DNA of 64,000 nucleotides from JBBQZO01 sp038207625 (GCA_038207625.1 JBBQZO010000014.1:61355-125354), one strand, 5' to 3'; positions 1 through 9,115 are shown, numbered from the stretch's first letter. Notes: generated from the sequence alone by a model not told the origin. Program-made: numbers and translations.

Positions 1-435
1 CTTGCGCCAGTCCAGCCCCAGCGCGTGCGCGCCTTGCATGATGCGGGCGGCCATCGGACCGACCAGATTGTCCGGCAGCGGGGCCATCGGCAGTTCGGCG
101 CGCAGCGCGGCCAGCGCCGGCGCCAGGTCGATGCCGTGGGCGGCGAATAAGGCCAGCGGCGGCGCTGCGGCGGTGGCGAAATTGATCGCCGAGCTGCCGC
201 CGGCGGTGACGCCTTGCACCATCAGCGAGCCGTCGCTGTGAAAGTAGGCGCCCTTGCCGGGTACCGCCGCGATGCGCGCCATCTGGGTCAGGGTGCCGGC
301 CAGCGGCGCCGCGCTGCCCTGTTCGAGCACCAGCACACGCAGGCCGCGCTGGGCCAGTTCGCGCGCCACCGTGGCGCCACCCGGCCCGCTGCCAACTACG
401 ATCGCGTCATACGGCACAGCGGGAGTTCGATTCAT
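1..435 (-). CDS. GMC-family FAD oxidoreductase, N-terminal part (runs off left edge)
   Basis: The minus strand is open from an ATG at 435 to base 1 (145 codons, no stop), so the gene continues outside the window. Residues 9-20 read YDAIVVGSGPGG, the Rossmann GxGxxG loop that binds FAD, followed about 20 residues later by VLVLEQG with the acidic residue that contacts the ribose. A second stretch (GVTAGGSSAINFAT) matches the FAD-contacting GGSS segment of glucose-methanol-choline oxidoreductases. The family oxidises alcohols or sugars, often passing electrons to a cytochrome; the substrate cannot be judged from this fragment. A purine-rich stretch just upstream of the ATG is a possible ribosome binding site. 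Confidence 0.85.
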   Translation of the reverse strand, partial: MNRTPAVPYDAIVVGSGPGGATVARELAQRGLRVLVLEQGSAAPLAGTLTQMARIAAVPGKGAYFHSDGSLMVQGVTAGGSSAINFATAAAPPLALFAAHGIDLAPALAALRAELPMAPLPDNLVGPMAARIMQGAHALGLDWRK

Positions 436-713
436 CGGCTCGGTCTCGTTCGGGTGAGGGCGGCGGATGCCGTCATCGGGCAGTATCCCCGGCCCGCGCG
501 GTGCGGTCAAATGCTGATTGCGCGCGTGGGGGGCGGGCGGCGGCGCGCCGGCGCCTAAATGTGCCCGGGAGCGGCGCTGCGATGGCGTCCCAATTTGTCT
601 ACGCGAGGCGGCGCTGCGATCCCCTTGGGTTGCAAATATGGCATACTTGCCGGCGCGCCCGGCGCAGCCCGTCAGCGCGCGGCGCGGCGCCAGCCACCAC
701 GATGGACGACCTG

Positions 714-2573
714 ATGGAGACAAAATTGAATAAGAATAGCTGGAGTAGCGCGCGCCCAGTCGCCGCGTTGTTGATCGGTTCCGCCGCGCTCGGCTTGAGC
801 ACGGCGGCCTTGGCCACCACCGCGCCGCAGCCGACCGTGGCCGAGGCCGAGAAATTTGTGCAGGGCGCCGAGGCGCGGCTGGAAAAGACCGGTATCGAGG
901 CCGGCCGGGCCGACTGGGTCGCGCAGAACTTCATCACCGACGACACCGAGGCGATCACGGCCGAGGCGGCCGAGCAGTTCCTCACCGCCAGCGGCGAGCT
1001 GGCCCTGGCGGCGCGCCGCTACAACCGCGTCGCCGTCGATGCGCCGACCGCGCGCAAACTCAAGCTGCTGCAGTTGTCGTTGATGCTGTCCGACCCGGCC
1101 GACCGCGCCAACTATGCGCGCCTGGCGGCCGGCATGACCGGTTCGTACGGCAAAGCCAAATACTGTCCGCCGCAGGCCGACGGCGCCGCCGCCACCTGCC
1201 TGGCGCTGGGCGACATCGAAAAAATCCTGGCCGAAAGCCGCGATCCGGCCCGCCTGAAGGAAGTCTGGCTCGGTTGGCACAGCCAGTCGGCGTCCTACAA
1301 ACAACGCTATGCCGACTACGTGGCGCTGTCCAACAAGGGCGCGCGCGAAATGGGCTTCGCCGACACGGGCGCGCTGTGGCGCTCGCAATACGACATGGCG
1401 CCGGAAGCGTTTTCCACCGAGATGGAGCGTCTGTGGCAGCAGGTCAAGCCGCTGTACGAGGCGCTGCACACCTTTACCCGCTACAAGCTGCGCCAGACCT
1501 ACGGCGCGGGCGTGGTGCCTGCGACCGGTCCGATTCCGGCCCAGTTGTTTGGCAATATGTGGAGCCAGGATTGGAATAATCTGTACCCGATGTTGAAGCC
1601 GGCCGGCGCCAGCGCGTTCGACCTGTCGGCCGTGCTGGCCGCGCGCAAGACCTCGGCCGTCGAGATGACCCGCTACGCCGAGCGCTTCTACACCTCGCTG
1701 GGCATGGAGGCCTTGCCAACGTCGTTTTGGGAACGCTCGCTGCTGACCAAGCCGAAGGACCGCGACGTGGTCTGCCACGCTTCGGCCTGGGACATCGATA
1801 CGCAGATGGATGTGCGCATCAAAATGTGCATCCTGCCCACCGCCGAGGAGTTCTCCACCATCCACCACGAGCTGGGCCACATCTACTACGACCTCGCGTA
1901 CCGCAAGCAGTCGCCGCTGTTTCGCAACGGCGCCAACGACGGCTTCCACGAGGCCATCGGCGACACCATCGCGCTGTCGGTCACGCCGGACTACCTGAAG
2001 CGGGTCGGGCTGATGGAGCAGGCACCCGACGCGGCGCAGGACATCGCGCCGCTGCTCGAACGCGCGCTGACCAAGGTCGCCTTCCTGCCGTTCGCCTACA
2101 TGGTCGACAAGTGGCGCTGGCAAGTGTATGCGGGCAAGGTCAAGCCGGCCGACTACGACAGCAGCTGGTGGGCGCTGCGCGAGCAATACCAGGGCATCGC
2201 GCGTCCGGCCCCGGCCGCCGCCGGCGGCTTCGACGCGGGCGCCAAGTACCACGTGGCGGCCGATGTGTCCTATGCGCGCTATTTCATGGCCGACATGCTG
2301 CAGTTCCAGTTCCACCGCGCGCTGTGCCGCGAGGCCGGCTACAGCGGCCCGCTGCACCGTTGCTCGATTTTCGAAAGCAAGAAGGCCGGCGCCAAGCTGC
2401 AGGCGATGCTGGCGATGGGGGCCAGCAAGCCCTGGCCGGAGGCTTTGAAGGCGGCCACCGGCGAGGATCACATCGACGCCGGCGCGCTGCTGGAGTATTT
2501 TGCGCCACTCAAGAGCTGGCTTGATCAGCAAAACGTCGCGCTGGCGGCGGCCGATAAGGCCGCCAAGCAGTGA
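714..2573 (+). CDS. M2-family metallopeptidase (ACE-like peptidyl-dipeptidase)
   Basis: The predicted protein has 619 residues. It carries the zinc motif HELGH (H385-H389) and, 24 residues on, HEAIGD with the third ligand E413, which is the arrangement of the M2 (angiotensin-converting-enzyme) family. M2 enzymes remove C-terminal dipeptides. The N-terminus (METKLNKNSW, then a hydrophobic run ending LSTAALA) is a signal peptide, so the enzyme should be periplasmic or anchored. An in-frame ATG at 702 is the alternative start; the frame is open back to 501, but that extension has no signal-like features. The length fits a single-domain bacterial ACE homologue. The antisense strand holds a 619-codon shadow frame, which I reject. 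Confidence 0.93.
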   Translation: METKLNKNSWSSARPVAALLIGSAALGLSTAALATTAPQPTVAEAEKFVQGAEARLEKTGIEAGRADWVAQNFITDDTEAITAEAAEQFLTASGELALAARRYNRVAVDAPTARKLKLLQLSLMLSDPADRANYARLAAGMTGSYGKAKYCPPQADGAAATCLALGDIEKILAESRDPARLKEVWLGWHSQSASYKQRYADYVALSNKGAREMGFADTGALWRSQYDMAPEAFSTEMERLWQQVKPLYEALHTFTRYKLRQTYGAGVVPATGPIPAQLFGNMWSQDWNNLYPMLKPAGASAFDLSAVLAARKTSAVEMTRYAERFYTSLGMEALPTSFWERSLLTKPKDRDVVCHASAWDIDTQMDVRIKMCILPTAEEFSTIHHELGHIYYDLAYRKQSPLFRNGANDGFHEAIGDTIALSVTPDYLKRVGLMEQAPDAAQDIAPLLERALTKVAFLPFAYMVDKWRWQVYAGKVKPADYDSSWWALREQYQGIARPAPAAAGGFDAGAKYHVAADVSYARYFMADMLQFQFHRALCREAGYSGPLHRCSIFESKKAGAKLQAMLAMGASKPWPEALKAATGEDHIDAGALLEYFAPLKSWLDQQNVALAAADKAAKQ

Positions 2574-2586
2574 TGGCGTAGTCAGT

Positions 2587-2617
2587 GCGGCGGCGCGCCG
2601 GTCCTGGGCGCCGCCGC
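2587..2617 (+). terminator. GC-rich hairpin downstream of the M2 peptidase gene
   Basis: A perfect 10-bp stem (GCGGCGGCGC at 2587-2596 against GCGCCGCCGC at 2608-2617) with an 11-nt loop lies 13 bases after the M2 stop codon. No T-run follows directly. A second small palindrome, GGGTC-T-GACCC at 2621-2631, comes next and is followed by GGGTTTT. Either could end or stabilise the transcript. The call is tentative because a canonical U-tract is missing. Confidence 0.35.
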
Positions 2618-2744
2618 AGCGGGTCTGACCCCGGGTTTTGGCAGACTGGAGCGCGTTTCATGCGCTTCATCGCAATCCGGTGGAGCTGGCGGGGTGAGAT
2701 CGTTAAAGTGATCACATACCGAAACCGCTGACGAAGGAAACATC

Positions 2745-2942
2745 ATGAACATCGCTAAAAACATGGAAGCCATTATTGTCGTTGTCATCGCCCTGATCGG
2801 CGTCACCAGCTACGCCACGGCCACCGCCGCGTCGCTGCATGCGGCGCCGCGCGTCAGCGCGCAGGACAGCACGACCATGCAAGTGGTGACGATCAGCGCC
2901 AAACGTTTGAGCGCCGCTGAAAAAGCACAGTTGGCCGACTGA
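2745..2942 (+). CDS. small exported or membrane-anchored protein, 65 residues
   Basis: I do not recognise a named family. The start is well placed: AAGGAA lies eight bases before the ATG. Residues 9-30 form one hydrophobic helix (EAIIVVVIALIGVTSYATA), followed by about 35 polar residues, so the product is a bitopic membrane peptide or an exported peptide. The gene stands 63 bases ahead of the GIN-domain gene on the same strand; a self-complementary stretch (2952-2967) lies between them. The C-terminal part contains TISAKRLSAAEKAQLAD. The good ribosome binding site and adjacency argue for a real gene. Confidence 0.6.
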   Translation: MNIAKNMEAIIVVVIALIGVTSYATATAASLHAAPRVSAQDSTTMQVVTISAKRLSAAEKAQLAD

Positions 2943-3005
2943 ACGCGCGCGGCGCCGGTGCCGGCGCAGCACTGAGCAACGATAAGAACGATCGAGGAGA
3001 CTGAC

Positions 3006-3770
3006 ATGAACAAGATGATGAATCTGGGCCTGGTGATGACGGCACTGTGCGGCGTGCTCGGCACGGCCAGCGCGTCCGACGAGACGGTCACCGAAACGCG
3101 CAACATCGATGCGCGCGTGGTGCGCGTCAAGCTCGACGGCATCGTCGACCTCAAGCTCAAGCAGGGCGCCGTCGCCTCGCTGGTGATCAGCGGCGACAAG
3201 CGCCTGGTCGCCAAGACGACCACCGAACAACACGGCGACACGCTGCAGATCGATACTGATTCGCATGGCTTCAAGACGCGTCGCAACGGCCTGCATGTCG
3301 AGCTGACGCTGCCGGCGCTGCACGAGCTGAGCTCGGAAGGTATGGGCGCGAGCGAAGTGAGCGGCTTTAGCGGCGACGAGCTGGAGCTGGGGCTCGAGGG
3401 CGCCGGCTCGATGAAGGTGAACTGCAACTACAAGAGCATCAGCGCCAGTCTGGGCGGCGTGGGCAGCATGAACTTGCAGGGCCTAAACGCGGACAAGGTC
3501 GACGTCGATCTGGGCGGCGCCGGTTACATCACGCTGGGCGGGCGCAGCAAGCTGCTCAAGGCCAATCTGAGCGGGCTGGGCGGGCTGGACGCACAGGCAT
3601 TCGCGGTTGACGCCGTCGATCTGGAGCTGGGCGGCCTGGGCAACGCGACCGTCACGGCCAAGCAGAGCGCGACGTTGAACTTGAGCGGGCTCGGTTCGGT
3701 CACAGTCTACGGCAAGCCGCAGAATCGCAACGTCAGCATCGACGGCCTTGGCCGCGTCAGCTGGAAGTAA
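3006..3770 (+). CDS. head-GIN-domain (DUF2807) exported protein
   Basis: This 254-residue protein has a signal peptide (MNKMMNLGLVMTALCGVLGTASA). After it come repeated short beta-strand units rich in LxGxGxL/LGGxG patterns (such as ELGLEGAGSMKV, DVDLGGAGYITL and DLELGGLGNATV), typical of the head-GIN / DUF2807 right-handed beta-helix. The family is described as a putative adhesin-like periplasmic or surface protein; its biochemical role is unknown. GAGGAG precedes the ATG by six bases. It may be co-transcribed with the 65-residue gene ahead of it. Confidence 0.85.
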   Translation: MNKMMNLGLVMTALCGVLGTASASDETVTETRNIDARVVRVKLDGIVDLKLKQGAVASLVISGDKRLVAKTTTEQHGDTLQIDTDSHGFKTRRNGLHVELTLPALHELSSEGMGASEVSGFSGDELELGLEGAGSMKVNCNYKSISASLGGVGSMNLQGLNADKVDVDLGGAGYITLGGRSKLLKANLSGLGGLDAQAFAVDAVDLELGGLGNATVTAKQSATLNLSGLGSVTVYGKPQNRNVSIDGLGRVSWK

Positions 3771-3838
3771 TGCACGCGCATGTGCAGCCACTGGACAGGG
3801 CGGCACGGGCGACCGAATCCCACTTCGTTACACGAGAC

Positions 3839-4447
3839 ATGAAAAAAATAATCGTTGCGATCACGTTCGCATTCGGCCTTCACGCAGCGGCGCTGGCCGG
3901 CTTCACGGAAGGCGCGAACGCGTATAACAGCAAGAATTACGCGCTGGCGCTCAAGGAAATCACGCCGCTGGCCAAGGCCGGCAACGCCGACGCCGAGCAC
4001 CTGCTCGGCCTGATGTACTACATGGGCCGCGGCGTGCCGCAGGACTTCAAGCAGGCCATGAGCTGGCACCGCAAGGCGGCGCTGCAGGGCAAGGCCGACG
4101 CGCAATATGTGGTGGGCGCGATGTACTATTCGGGCAATGCCGTGCCGCTCGACCAGAAGCAGGCGATCAGCTGGTTTCGCAAGGCGGCCGAGCAGGGCCA
4201 TGCCGAGGCGCAGCACGCGCTCGGGCTGATGTACCGTTACCACGTGGCGGGCATGCCGCAAGACCATGTGCTGGCCTATATGTTGTGGAACCTGGCGGCG
4301 GCCAGCGGCAACGCCAACGCCACCGAGCAACGCGCCGCCATCGCCAAGCACATGAGTCACGAACAGATCGAAGAGGCGCAGGCGCTGTCGGCGTCCTGGA
4401 AGCCGGGCAACCCGCTACCGACGCAATCGCGCACCGGCGGCGCGTAG
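3839..4447 (+). CDS. Sel1-repeat (SLR/TPR-like) exported protein
   Basis: The protein has 202 residues. The start at 3839 is chosen because it begins a signal peptide (MKKIIVAITFAFGLHAAALA); the frame is open back to 3770. Three to four Sel1-like repeats follow, each with the pattern A-x-x-x-LGxMYYxGxGVPxDxxxAxxWxRKAAxQG (for example HLLGLMYYMGRGVPQDFKQA). Sel1 repeats form helical solenoids for protein-protein contacts. The last repeat is less regular. The binding partner is unknown, and the neighbours are other exported proteins. Confidence 0.85.
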   Translation: MKKIIVAITFAFGLHAAALAGFTEGANAYNSKNYALALKEITPLAKAGNADAEHLLGLMYYMGRGVPQDFKQAMSWHRKAALQGKADAQYVVGAMYYSGNAVPLDQKQAISWFRKAAEQGHAEAQHALGLMYRYHVAGMPQDHVLAYMLWNLAAASGNANATEQRAAIAKHMSHEQIEEAQALSASWKPGNPLPTQSRTGGA

Positions 4448-4458
4448 CGTGCGCACGG

Positions 4459-4484
4459 CCCGAACGGCGCGCGCGCTGTTCGGG
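4459..4484 (+). terminator. hairpin after the Sel1-repeat gene
   Basis: A perfect 7-bp stem, CCCGAAC (4459-4465) with GTTCGGG (4478-4484), and a 12-nt GC-rich loop begin 11 bases past the stop codon. There is no T-run, so this is a possible weak or factor-assisted terminator, or an mRNA 3' end stabiliser. Confidence 0.35.
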
Positions 4485-4697
4485 ACCCACAGGCCGTCGA
4501 CGCGTTGGCCTGCGTTGGGGCAAAACGCGCTACATCAGCCATAGCGTGCGATCACCGTTGTTGACAGGGCAGGGATTGCGTTCGACGCTTTTTTTCAGTC
4601 CCGTCGCGCCGCACGATAGTCTGCCACTTGCTTGCCCGTTTGAAGGCGTGCAACGCGGCTTTGTTCCATTTCCAGAAATGAGGTTCTCTTGGCCTGG

Positions 4698-6587
4698 ATG
4701 TCGACACCGTCTAGATTGTCCCCGCGCCTGGCGCGCGGCGCGACCTTGCTGTTAGGGGCGCTTAGCGTCCACGTTTCCCTGTTGGCCGCGCCGCCTGGCG
4801 CCGCGCCGGCATCGATGCCAACGACCATAGCCCCGACACGCTATTTTGCCAGCGCAACGGCGCAACAGGCGGACCTTGCCGACTGCACCAACAGCTGGGC
4901 TGCGCTGCACCAGCGTCCGATTGGCGGGCCGCAGCAATTGCTCGACGCGCTCACCGAGTCGGACGCGCTGCTGTCGCGTTTGCGTCGCCACATCGCTTAT
5001 GCCAAGCTAATGCGATTGCAAAATATTGACGACCTGCCGTCGCGGGCGGTGCGCAGCCAGGCGCGTGCACTGTTTGGCGCCATCGGCGACTGGATCGACG
5101 TCGCCTTGTCGGCCTACGGGGAGGCGCGTTTTCTTGACGACGCGCAGCGCCTGCCCGGTCTGGCCAAATACGCCTATCGGATGCACGAATCGCAGGACGA
5201 CAAGGCGCACCGCGTGTCGGACGCGTCGCGCGCACTGCTTGACGCTTTGGCCCGACCGGCGGCCGACACCTATTGGTCGATGTACCAGCATCTTGAGGCG
5301 GCTACGCCGTTTGGCACCATCGACACCGCGCAAGGTCCCAAGCACGTGCGTGCCGATTTTAACTTCTTGCAGCAGCAGGGCGACCGCGCCATCCGCCAGC
5401 GCGCCTGGCAGCAGTACTGGGGCGCTTACGGCACCTTGGAGCAGGTGTACGCCGATGCCTTGATCGGCGCGGTGCAGGTGGAGGAGCAAACCGAGCGCAT
5501 GGCCGGCTACCCGGACGCCGTCTCGGCGACCTATCAGATGAGCGGCTTGACGACGCCGGATGTGCAGGCGGCGTTCGAGCAAGTGCGCGCCCACGCCCCC
5601 CTTATTCGGCGTTTTCACAGCGCGTCGGCGATGCATCTGTCGCAACGTCTGGGCATTGCCAGCGCCGAGCCGTGGGACGCCCAGGTCAGCGCGGACGCAG
5701 TCGTGCACGTGTGGAGTCTGGATGATGCGCGCGCGCTGGCCTTGCGTGCCATCGAGCCTTTGGGCAAGGATTATCGTGCGCACATGGCGGCCCTGCTCGA
5801 TCCGGCCAACGGGCGCACCGATATCGCCTTTGACAAGGGCCGGCGTGGCAGCGACAACACCCCGATCGAGGCGCCAGGTTTGCCCACCGGGCTGTTTGTC
5901 GAACAGTTCCGCGGTCTGCCGCTCGACATCGAAACCATTGCCCACGAAGGCGGACATGCGGTGCATCGCCAGTACATGTACGACGCCAATGTGTCGGCTT
6001 TCTATTCGACCGGCCCGGTCTGGTTAAGCGAAGGCATCGCCACGCTCAACAGCTATTTGGTGTACGACCATCTGGTCACCAGCGCGCCGAGCAAACAAGA
6101 GCGCATCGCCGCGTTGGAAACGCTGATGCGCAAACTTAATTTCGAATTGTTCCAGTCCGCCCAGGAAGGCATGCTGGAACTGGCCATCTACCGTGGCGTC
6201 AACGGGGGCCAGCTGCGCGATGCAGCCCAACTCAATGCGCTGGCATGGAAGACGTGGAGCGAATTCGATGACACCGCCGCGCGCCATCCGGAAATCGGGC
6301 GGGTGTGGATGGCCCGCTCGCTGTATTTTCACGAGCCAAACTACTACTACAATTACCTGTACTCGGGCGCATTGGCGGTCAAGATGTTCTCCATGCTCAA
6401 GCACGATCCGGTCGACTTCGCGCGGCGCTTCCTGCCGATGCTGCGCGACGGTTACAACGCGCCGCCGGCGAAAATTCTCGAAAAATTCTTCGGCCATCCC
6501 GTCGCGCACGCCGACTTGATCAAGGATGCGATGGCGTTCTACGCGCAGCAGTTGCATCAATTGGAACTGCTGTATGCCGCCGAATAG
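4698..6587 (+). CDS. M3-family (oligoendopeptidase F-like) metallopeptidase
   Basis: The product has 629 residues. It contains the gluzincin zinc motif HEGGH (H416-H420) with a downstream glutamate (E445 in WLSEGIA), the M3/PepF arrangement. M3 enzymes cut short peptides within a closed channel-like cavity. The N-terminus has a basic start and a hydrophobic segment (GATLLLGALSVHVSLLAA), so it is predicted to be exported, unlike the cytoplasmic PepF of many bacteria. I chose the ATG at 4698; a TTG at 4689 is also possible. It is the second zinc oligopeptidase in 6 kb and is unrelated to the M2 enzyme upstream. The substrate is unknown. Confidence 0.88.
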   Translation: MSTPSRLSPRLARGATLLLGALSVHVSLLAAPPGAAPASMPTTIAPTRYFASATAQQADLADCTNSWAALHQRPIGGPQQLLDALTESDALLSRLRRHIAYAKLMRLQNIDDLPSRAVRSQARALFGAIGDWIDVALSAYGEARFLDDAQRLPGLAKYAYRMHESQDDKAHRVSDASRALLDALARPAADTYWSMYQHLEAATPFGTIDTAQGPKHVRADFNFLQQQGDRAIRQRAWQQYWGAYGTLEQVYADALIGAVQVEEQTERMAGYPDAVSATYQMSGLTTPDVQAAFEQVRAHAPLIRRFHSASAMHLSQRLGIASAEPWDAQVSADAVVHVWSLDDARALALRAIEPLGKDYRAHMAALLDPANGRTDIAFDKGRRGSDNTPIEAPGLPTGLFVEQFRGLPLDIETIAHEGGHAVHRQYMYDANVSAFYSTGPVWLSEGIATLNSYLVYDHLVTSAPSKQERIAALETLMRKLNFELFQSAQEGMLELAIYRGVNGGQLRDAAQLNALAWKTWSEFDDTAARHPEIGRVWMARSLYFHEPNYYYNYLYSGALAVKMFSMLKHDPVDFARRFLPMLRDGYNAPPAKILEKFFGHPVAHADLIKDAMAFYAQQLHQLELLYAAE

Positions 6588-6818
6588 GACGGGGAGCCAG
6601 ATGCTGGAGCGCCTGTGTCACGCTGCCCGCGTCACCGGCGCAGGCGTGCGCCACGGGCGGGCTACGGCGCGACATGACGGGCCACCACGTGGCTCGGCCA
6701 TTAACCTTTTCCGTATACAGCGGCTTGGCCCTGGCGCTGAGGCATACCAAACGCGCCCCAGTGCATCGGGCGATCGGCAGCTTCAGAGCTGCAGTTCTAA
6801 TACGACAAGGAGTGTGAT

Positions 6819-7871
6819 ATGACAAATTGGATAAACTGGACCTGGGCAATCATCGCCGCAGTTCCGTTGGCGGCGCAGGCGCAGGTCGACCTGCGCCAGT
6901 TCGACCGCGACATGGTTGGACCCCGGGCGCAGATTCTGGTGCTGGGCACAGCGCACCTGAGCGGCATGCCGAAAACGTTCAATCCCGCCGCGCTCGACGG
7001 CGTGCTCGATCGGCTGGCCGCGTTCAAGCCCGACATCATCACGGTCGAGGACGCAAGCGGCGAGGAATGTGACCTCGCTGCGCGCCATCCCGCCAAGTAC
7101 GGCCCCGACTACTGCGCGCCGGTTGACACGGCGAAGGCGGCCACCGGGCTGGACGTGCCCTGCGCGCTGGCCGAAGTGAGCAAGACGCTTAAAAACTGGC
7201 CTGCGCAAGCGACGCCGGCCCAGCGGCGCCGCCTGGCCGCCTTGTTCCTGGCCGCGCATGAGAGTGCCTCGGCATATGTGCAGTGGCTGCAGTTGGTGGA
7301 AGCGGAGCGGCGCGCCGGCGACAGCTTGAGCGCTGCGCTGGTGGAGATGCTCGGCAAGATGGGCAAGCGCAACAACGAGAGTTATCAGATGGCCGCGGTA
7401 CTGGCCGCGCGCTTGGGCTTGCAGCGCGTCTACGCGGTCGACAACCATACGGGCGACAATCTCGATTTGCCGGACGTGAAGGCCTTCCTCGTTCCGCTTG
7501 AGGCGGCCTGGGCGGCCGGCGGTGCGGCGTTGAAAGAAAACGAGAAGCGCGAGGCGCTCATGCAACAGGCGCCCGACCTGCTGCCTTTGTACCGCGCCCT
7601 CAACGAGCGCGATAACCTGCGCGTGCGCGCCGAGGCCAATGTCGGCCCCGCCATGCGCTCCCCATCGCCGCAACGCTACCCGCAGATGTGGGTCGGCGGC
7701 TGGGAAGTGCGCAACTTGCGCATGGTTGCCAATATCCGCGAAACGTTCCGCGAGCGCCCGGGCGCGCGCGTGCTGTCAATTGTCGGCGCCACCCACAAGC
7801 CGTGGTTCGACGCCTGGCTGGGGCAGCTGCAAGGTGTCGATATCGTCGATGCGACGAAGGTGCTGCAGTGA
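6819..7871 (+). CDS. DUF5694-family exported protein
   Basis: This 350-residue protein has a short signal peptide (ending AAVPLAAQA). An early LVLGTAHLSG segment and a late segment with RMVANIRE and GARVLSIVGATH match the DUF5694 family, distantly related to the TraB/GumN/TIKI fold, whose members share a GTxH motif and a late G(A/T)xH motif. TIKI proteins are metal-dependent proteases; activity in this subgroup is not established, so no reaction is assigned. AAGGAG lies 6 bases before the ATG. The gene stands alone between 230-260-base gaps in which I see nothing definite. Confidence 0.75.
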   Translation: MTNWINWTWAIIAAVPLAAQAQVDLRQFDRDMVGPRAQILVLGTAHLSGMPKTFNPAALDGVLDRLAAFKPDIITVEDASGEECDLAARHPAKYGPDYCAPVDTAKAATGLDVPCALAEVSKTLKNWPAQATPAQRRRLAALFLAAHESASAYVQWLQLVEAERRAGDSLSAALVEMLGKMGKRNNESYQMAAVLAARLGLQRVYAVDNHTGDNLDLPDVKAFLVPLEAAWAAGGAALKENEKREALMQQAPDLLPLYRALNERDNLRVRAEANVGPAMRSPSPQRYPQMWVGGWEVRNLRMVANIRETFRERPGARVLSIVGATHKPWFDAWLGQLQGVDIVDATKVLQ

Positions 7872-8134
7872 CGCACTAAACGGGGGCGGCACACGCGCGG
7901 CGCGCTGCGCTGCCCAAGCAGTCGCTGGCAAGACCGGTGCGCGCGGCGCCGCGCCGCCACTGAAACCGCGCACCCGTCATTGTCGATGACGCGGGCGGCT
8001 GGTCCGCCAGAGCTAAACGACACCGTTGATGCGCGCGGCGTGGCAAAGCGCCGCACCGCCGCGCAGCCGACCGGTGCGCGATGCAGCTGGCGCGATGCCG
8101 TACAATCGCCCTTTGCCCATCACGAGGTTCCACC

Positions 8135-9115
8135 ATGCGCGCGATCGAAATCACCAAGCCGGGCTCGCCCGACGTTTTGCAATTGTGCGAGCGGCCCATG
8201 CCGGTGCTGCAAATGGGCGAAGTGCTGATCAAGGTGCACGCGGCCGGCATCAACCGTCCCGACGTGCTGCAGCGCCTGGGCCACTACCCGGTGCCGCCTG
8301 GCGCGTCCGATCTGCCCGGCCTGGAAGTGGCGGGCGAAATCGTCAGCGGCGAACTGGCCGGCAGCGCCTTTGCGCTGGGCGACATGGTGTGCGCACTGGT
8401 GCAAGGGGGCGGCTACGCCGAGTACTGCGCCGCGCCGCTGGCCCAGTGCCTGCCGATCCCCGCCGGCCTGACCGCGCTGGAAGCGGCCACGCTGCCGGAA
8501 ACCTTCTTCACCGTGTGGAGCAATGTATTCGACCGCGCCCGTCTGGCAACCGGTGAAACCTTGCTGGTGCAAGGGGGCAGCTCCGGCATCGGCGTCACCG
8601 CCATCCAGATCGCCACAGCGCTTGGGCACCGCGTGTTCGTCACCGCCGGTAGCGATGAAAAATGCGCCGCCTGCGTCGGCCTCGGCGCAGAGCGGGCCAT
8701 CAACTACCGCACGGAAGACTTTGTCGAGGTGGTCAAGGCGCTCACCGGCGGCAAGGGCGTCGACGTGATCCTCGACATGGTGGGCGGCGATTACGTGGGA
8801 CGCGAAATCAATTGTCTGGCCGACGACGGGCGGATCGGCCTGATCGCGCTGCAAGGGGGCGCCACCGCCAGCGTCGACCTGGGCCAGGTGCTGCGCCGGC
8901 GCCTGACCATCGGCGGCGCCACGCTGCGTCCGCGCCCAGTGGCGTTCAAGGCGGCGATCGCCGAACGGCTGCGCGAACGGGTCTGGCCTTTGCTGGCGGC
9001 AGGTAAAATCAAGCCCGTCATCTTCAAGGTGTTTCCGCTGGCCCAAGCGGCCCAGGCGCACGCGTTGATGGAGTCGGGCACCCATATCGGCAAGATCGTG
9101 CTGCAACTGGTGTAA
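8135..9115 (+). CDS. NAD(P)H:quinone oxidoreductase, zinc-less medium-chain type (QOR/PIG3-like)
   Basis: The 326-residue protein belongs to the quinone-oxidoreductase branch of the medium-chain dehydrogenases. It has a GroES-like N-terminal domain (AGINRPDVLQRLGHYP) and a Rossmann domain with the NADPH loop GGSSGIGVTAIQIA, and it lacks the cysteine zinc ligands of alcohol dehydrogenases. It should reduce quinones or enones in the cytoplasm. I chose the ATG at 8135 because homologues begin MRAIEI; the open frame extends to 8081. TACAAT at 8101-8106 is a plausible -10 box without a clear -35. The place just before tpiA is conserved in related betaproteobacteria. Confidence 0.88.
   Translation: MRAIEITKPGSPDVLQLCERPMPVLQMGEVLIKVHAAGINRPDVLQRLGHYPVPPGASDLPGLEVAGEIVSGELAGSAFALGDMVCALVQGGGYAEYCAAPLAQCLPIPAGLTALEAATLPETFFTVWSNVFDRARLATGETLLVQGGSSGIGVTAIQIATALGHRVFVTAGSDEKCAACVGLGAERAINYRTEDFVEVVKALTGGKGVDVILDMVGGDYVGREINCLADDGRIGLIALQGGATASVDLGQVLRRRLTIGGATLRPRPVAFKAAIAERLRERVWPLLAAGKIKPVIFKVFPLAQAAQAHALMESGTHIGKIVLQLV

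Noticed and set aside
2..558. Plus-strand open frames at the left edge
   Set aside because: The minus strand encodes a clear GMC oxidoreductase N-terminus here; the plus frames are shadows.
672..2531. 619-codon open frame antisense to the M2 peptidase gene
   Set aside because: It is the mirror of a strongly supported M2 gene in very GC-rich DNA. Its translation is Arg/His/Gln/Val-rich and without recognisable domains. Similar shadows lie antisense to nuoG (15542-17833), nuoL (20702-22579) and the phosphodiesterase gene (60979-63282).
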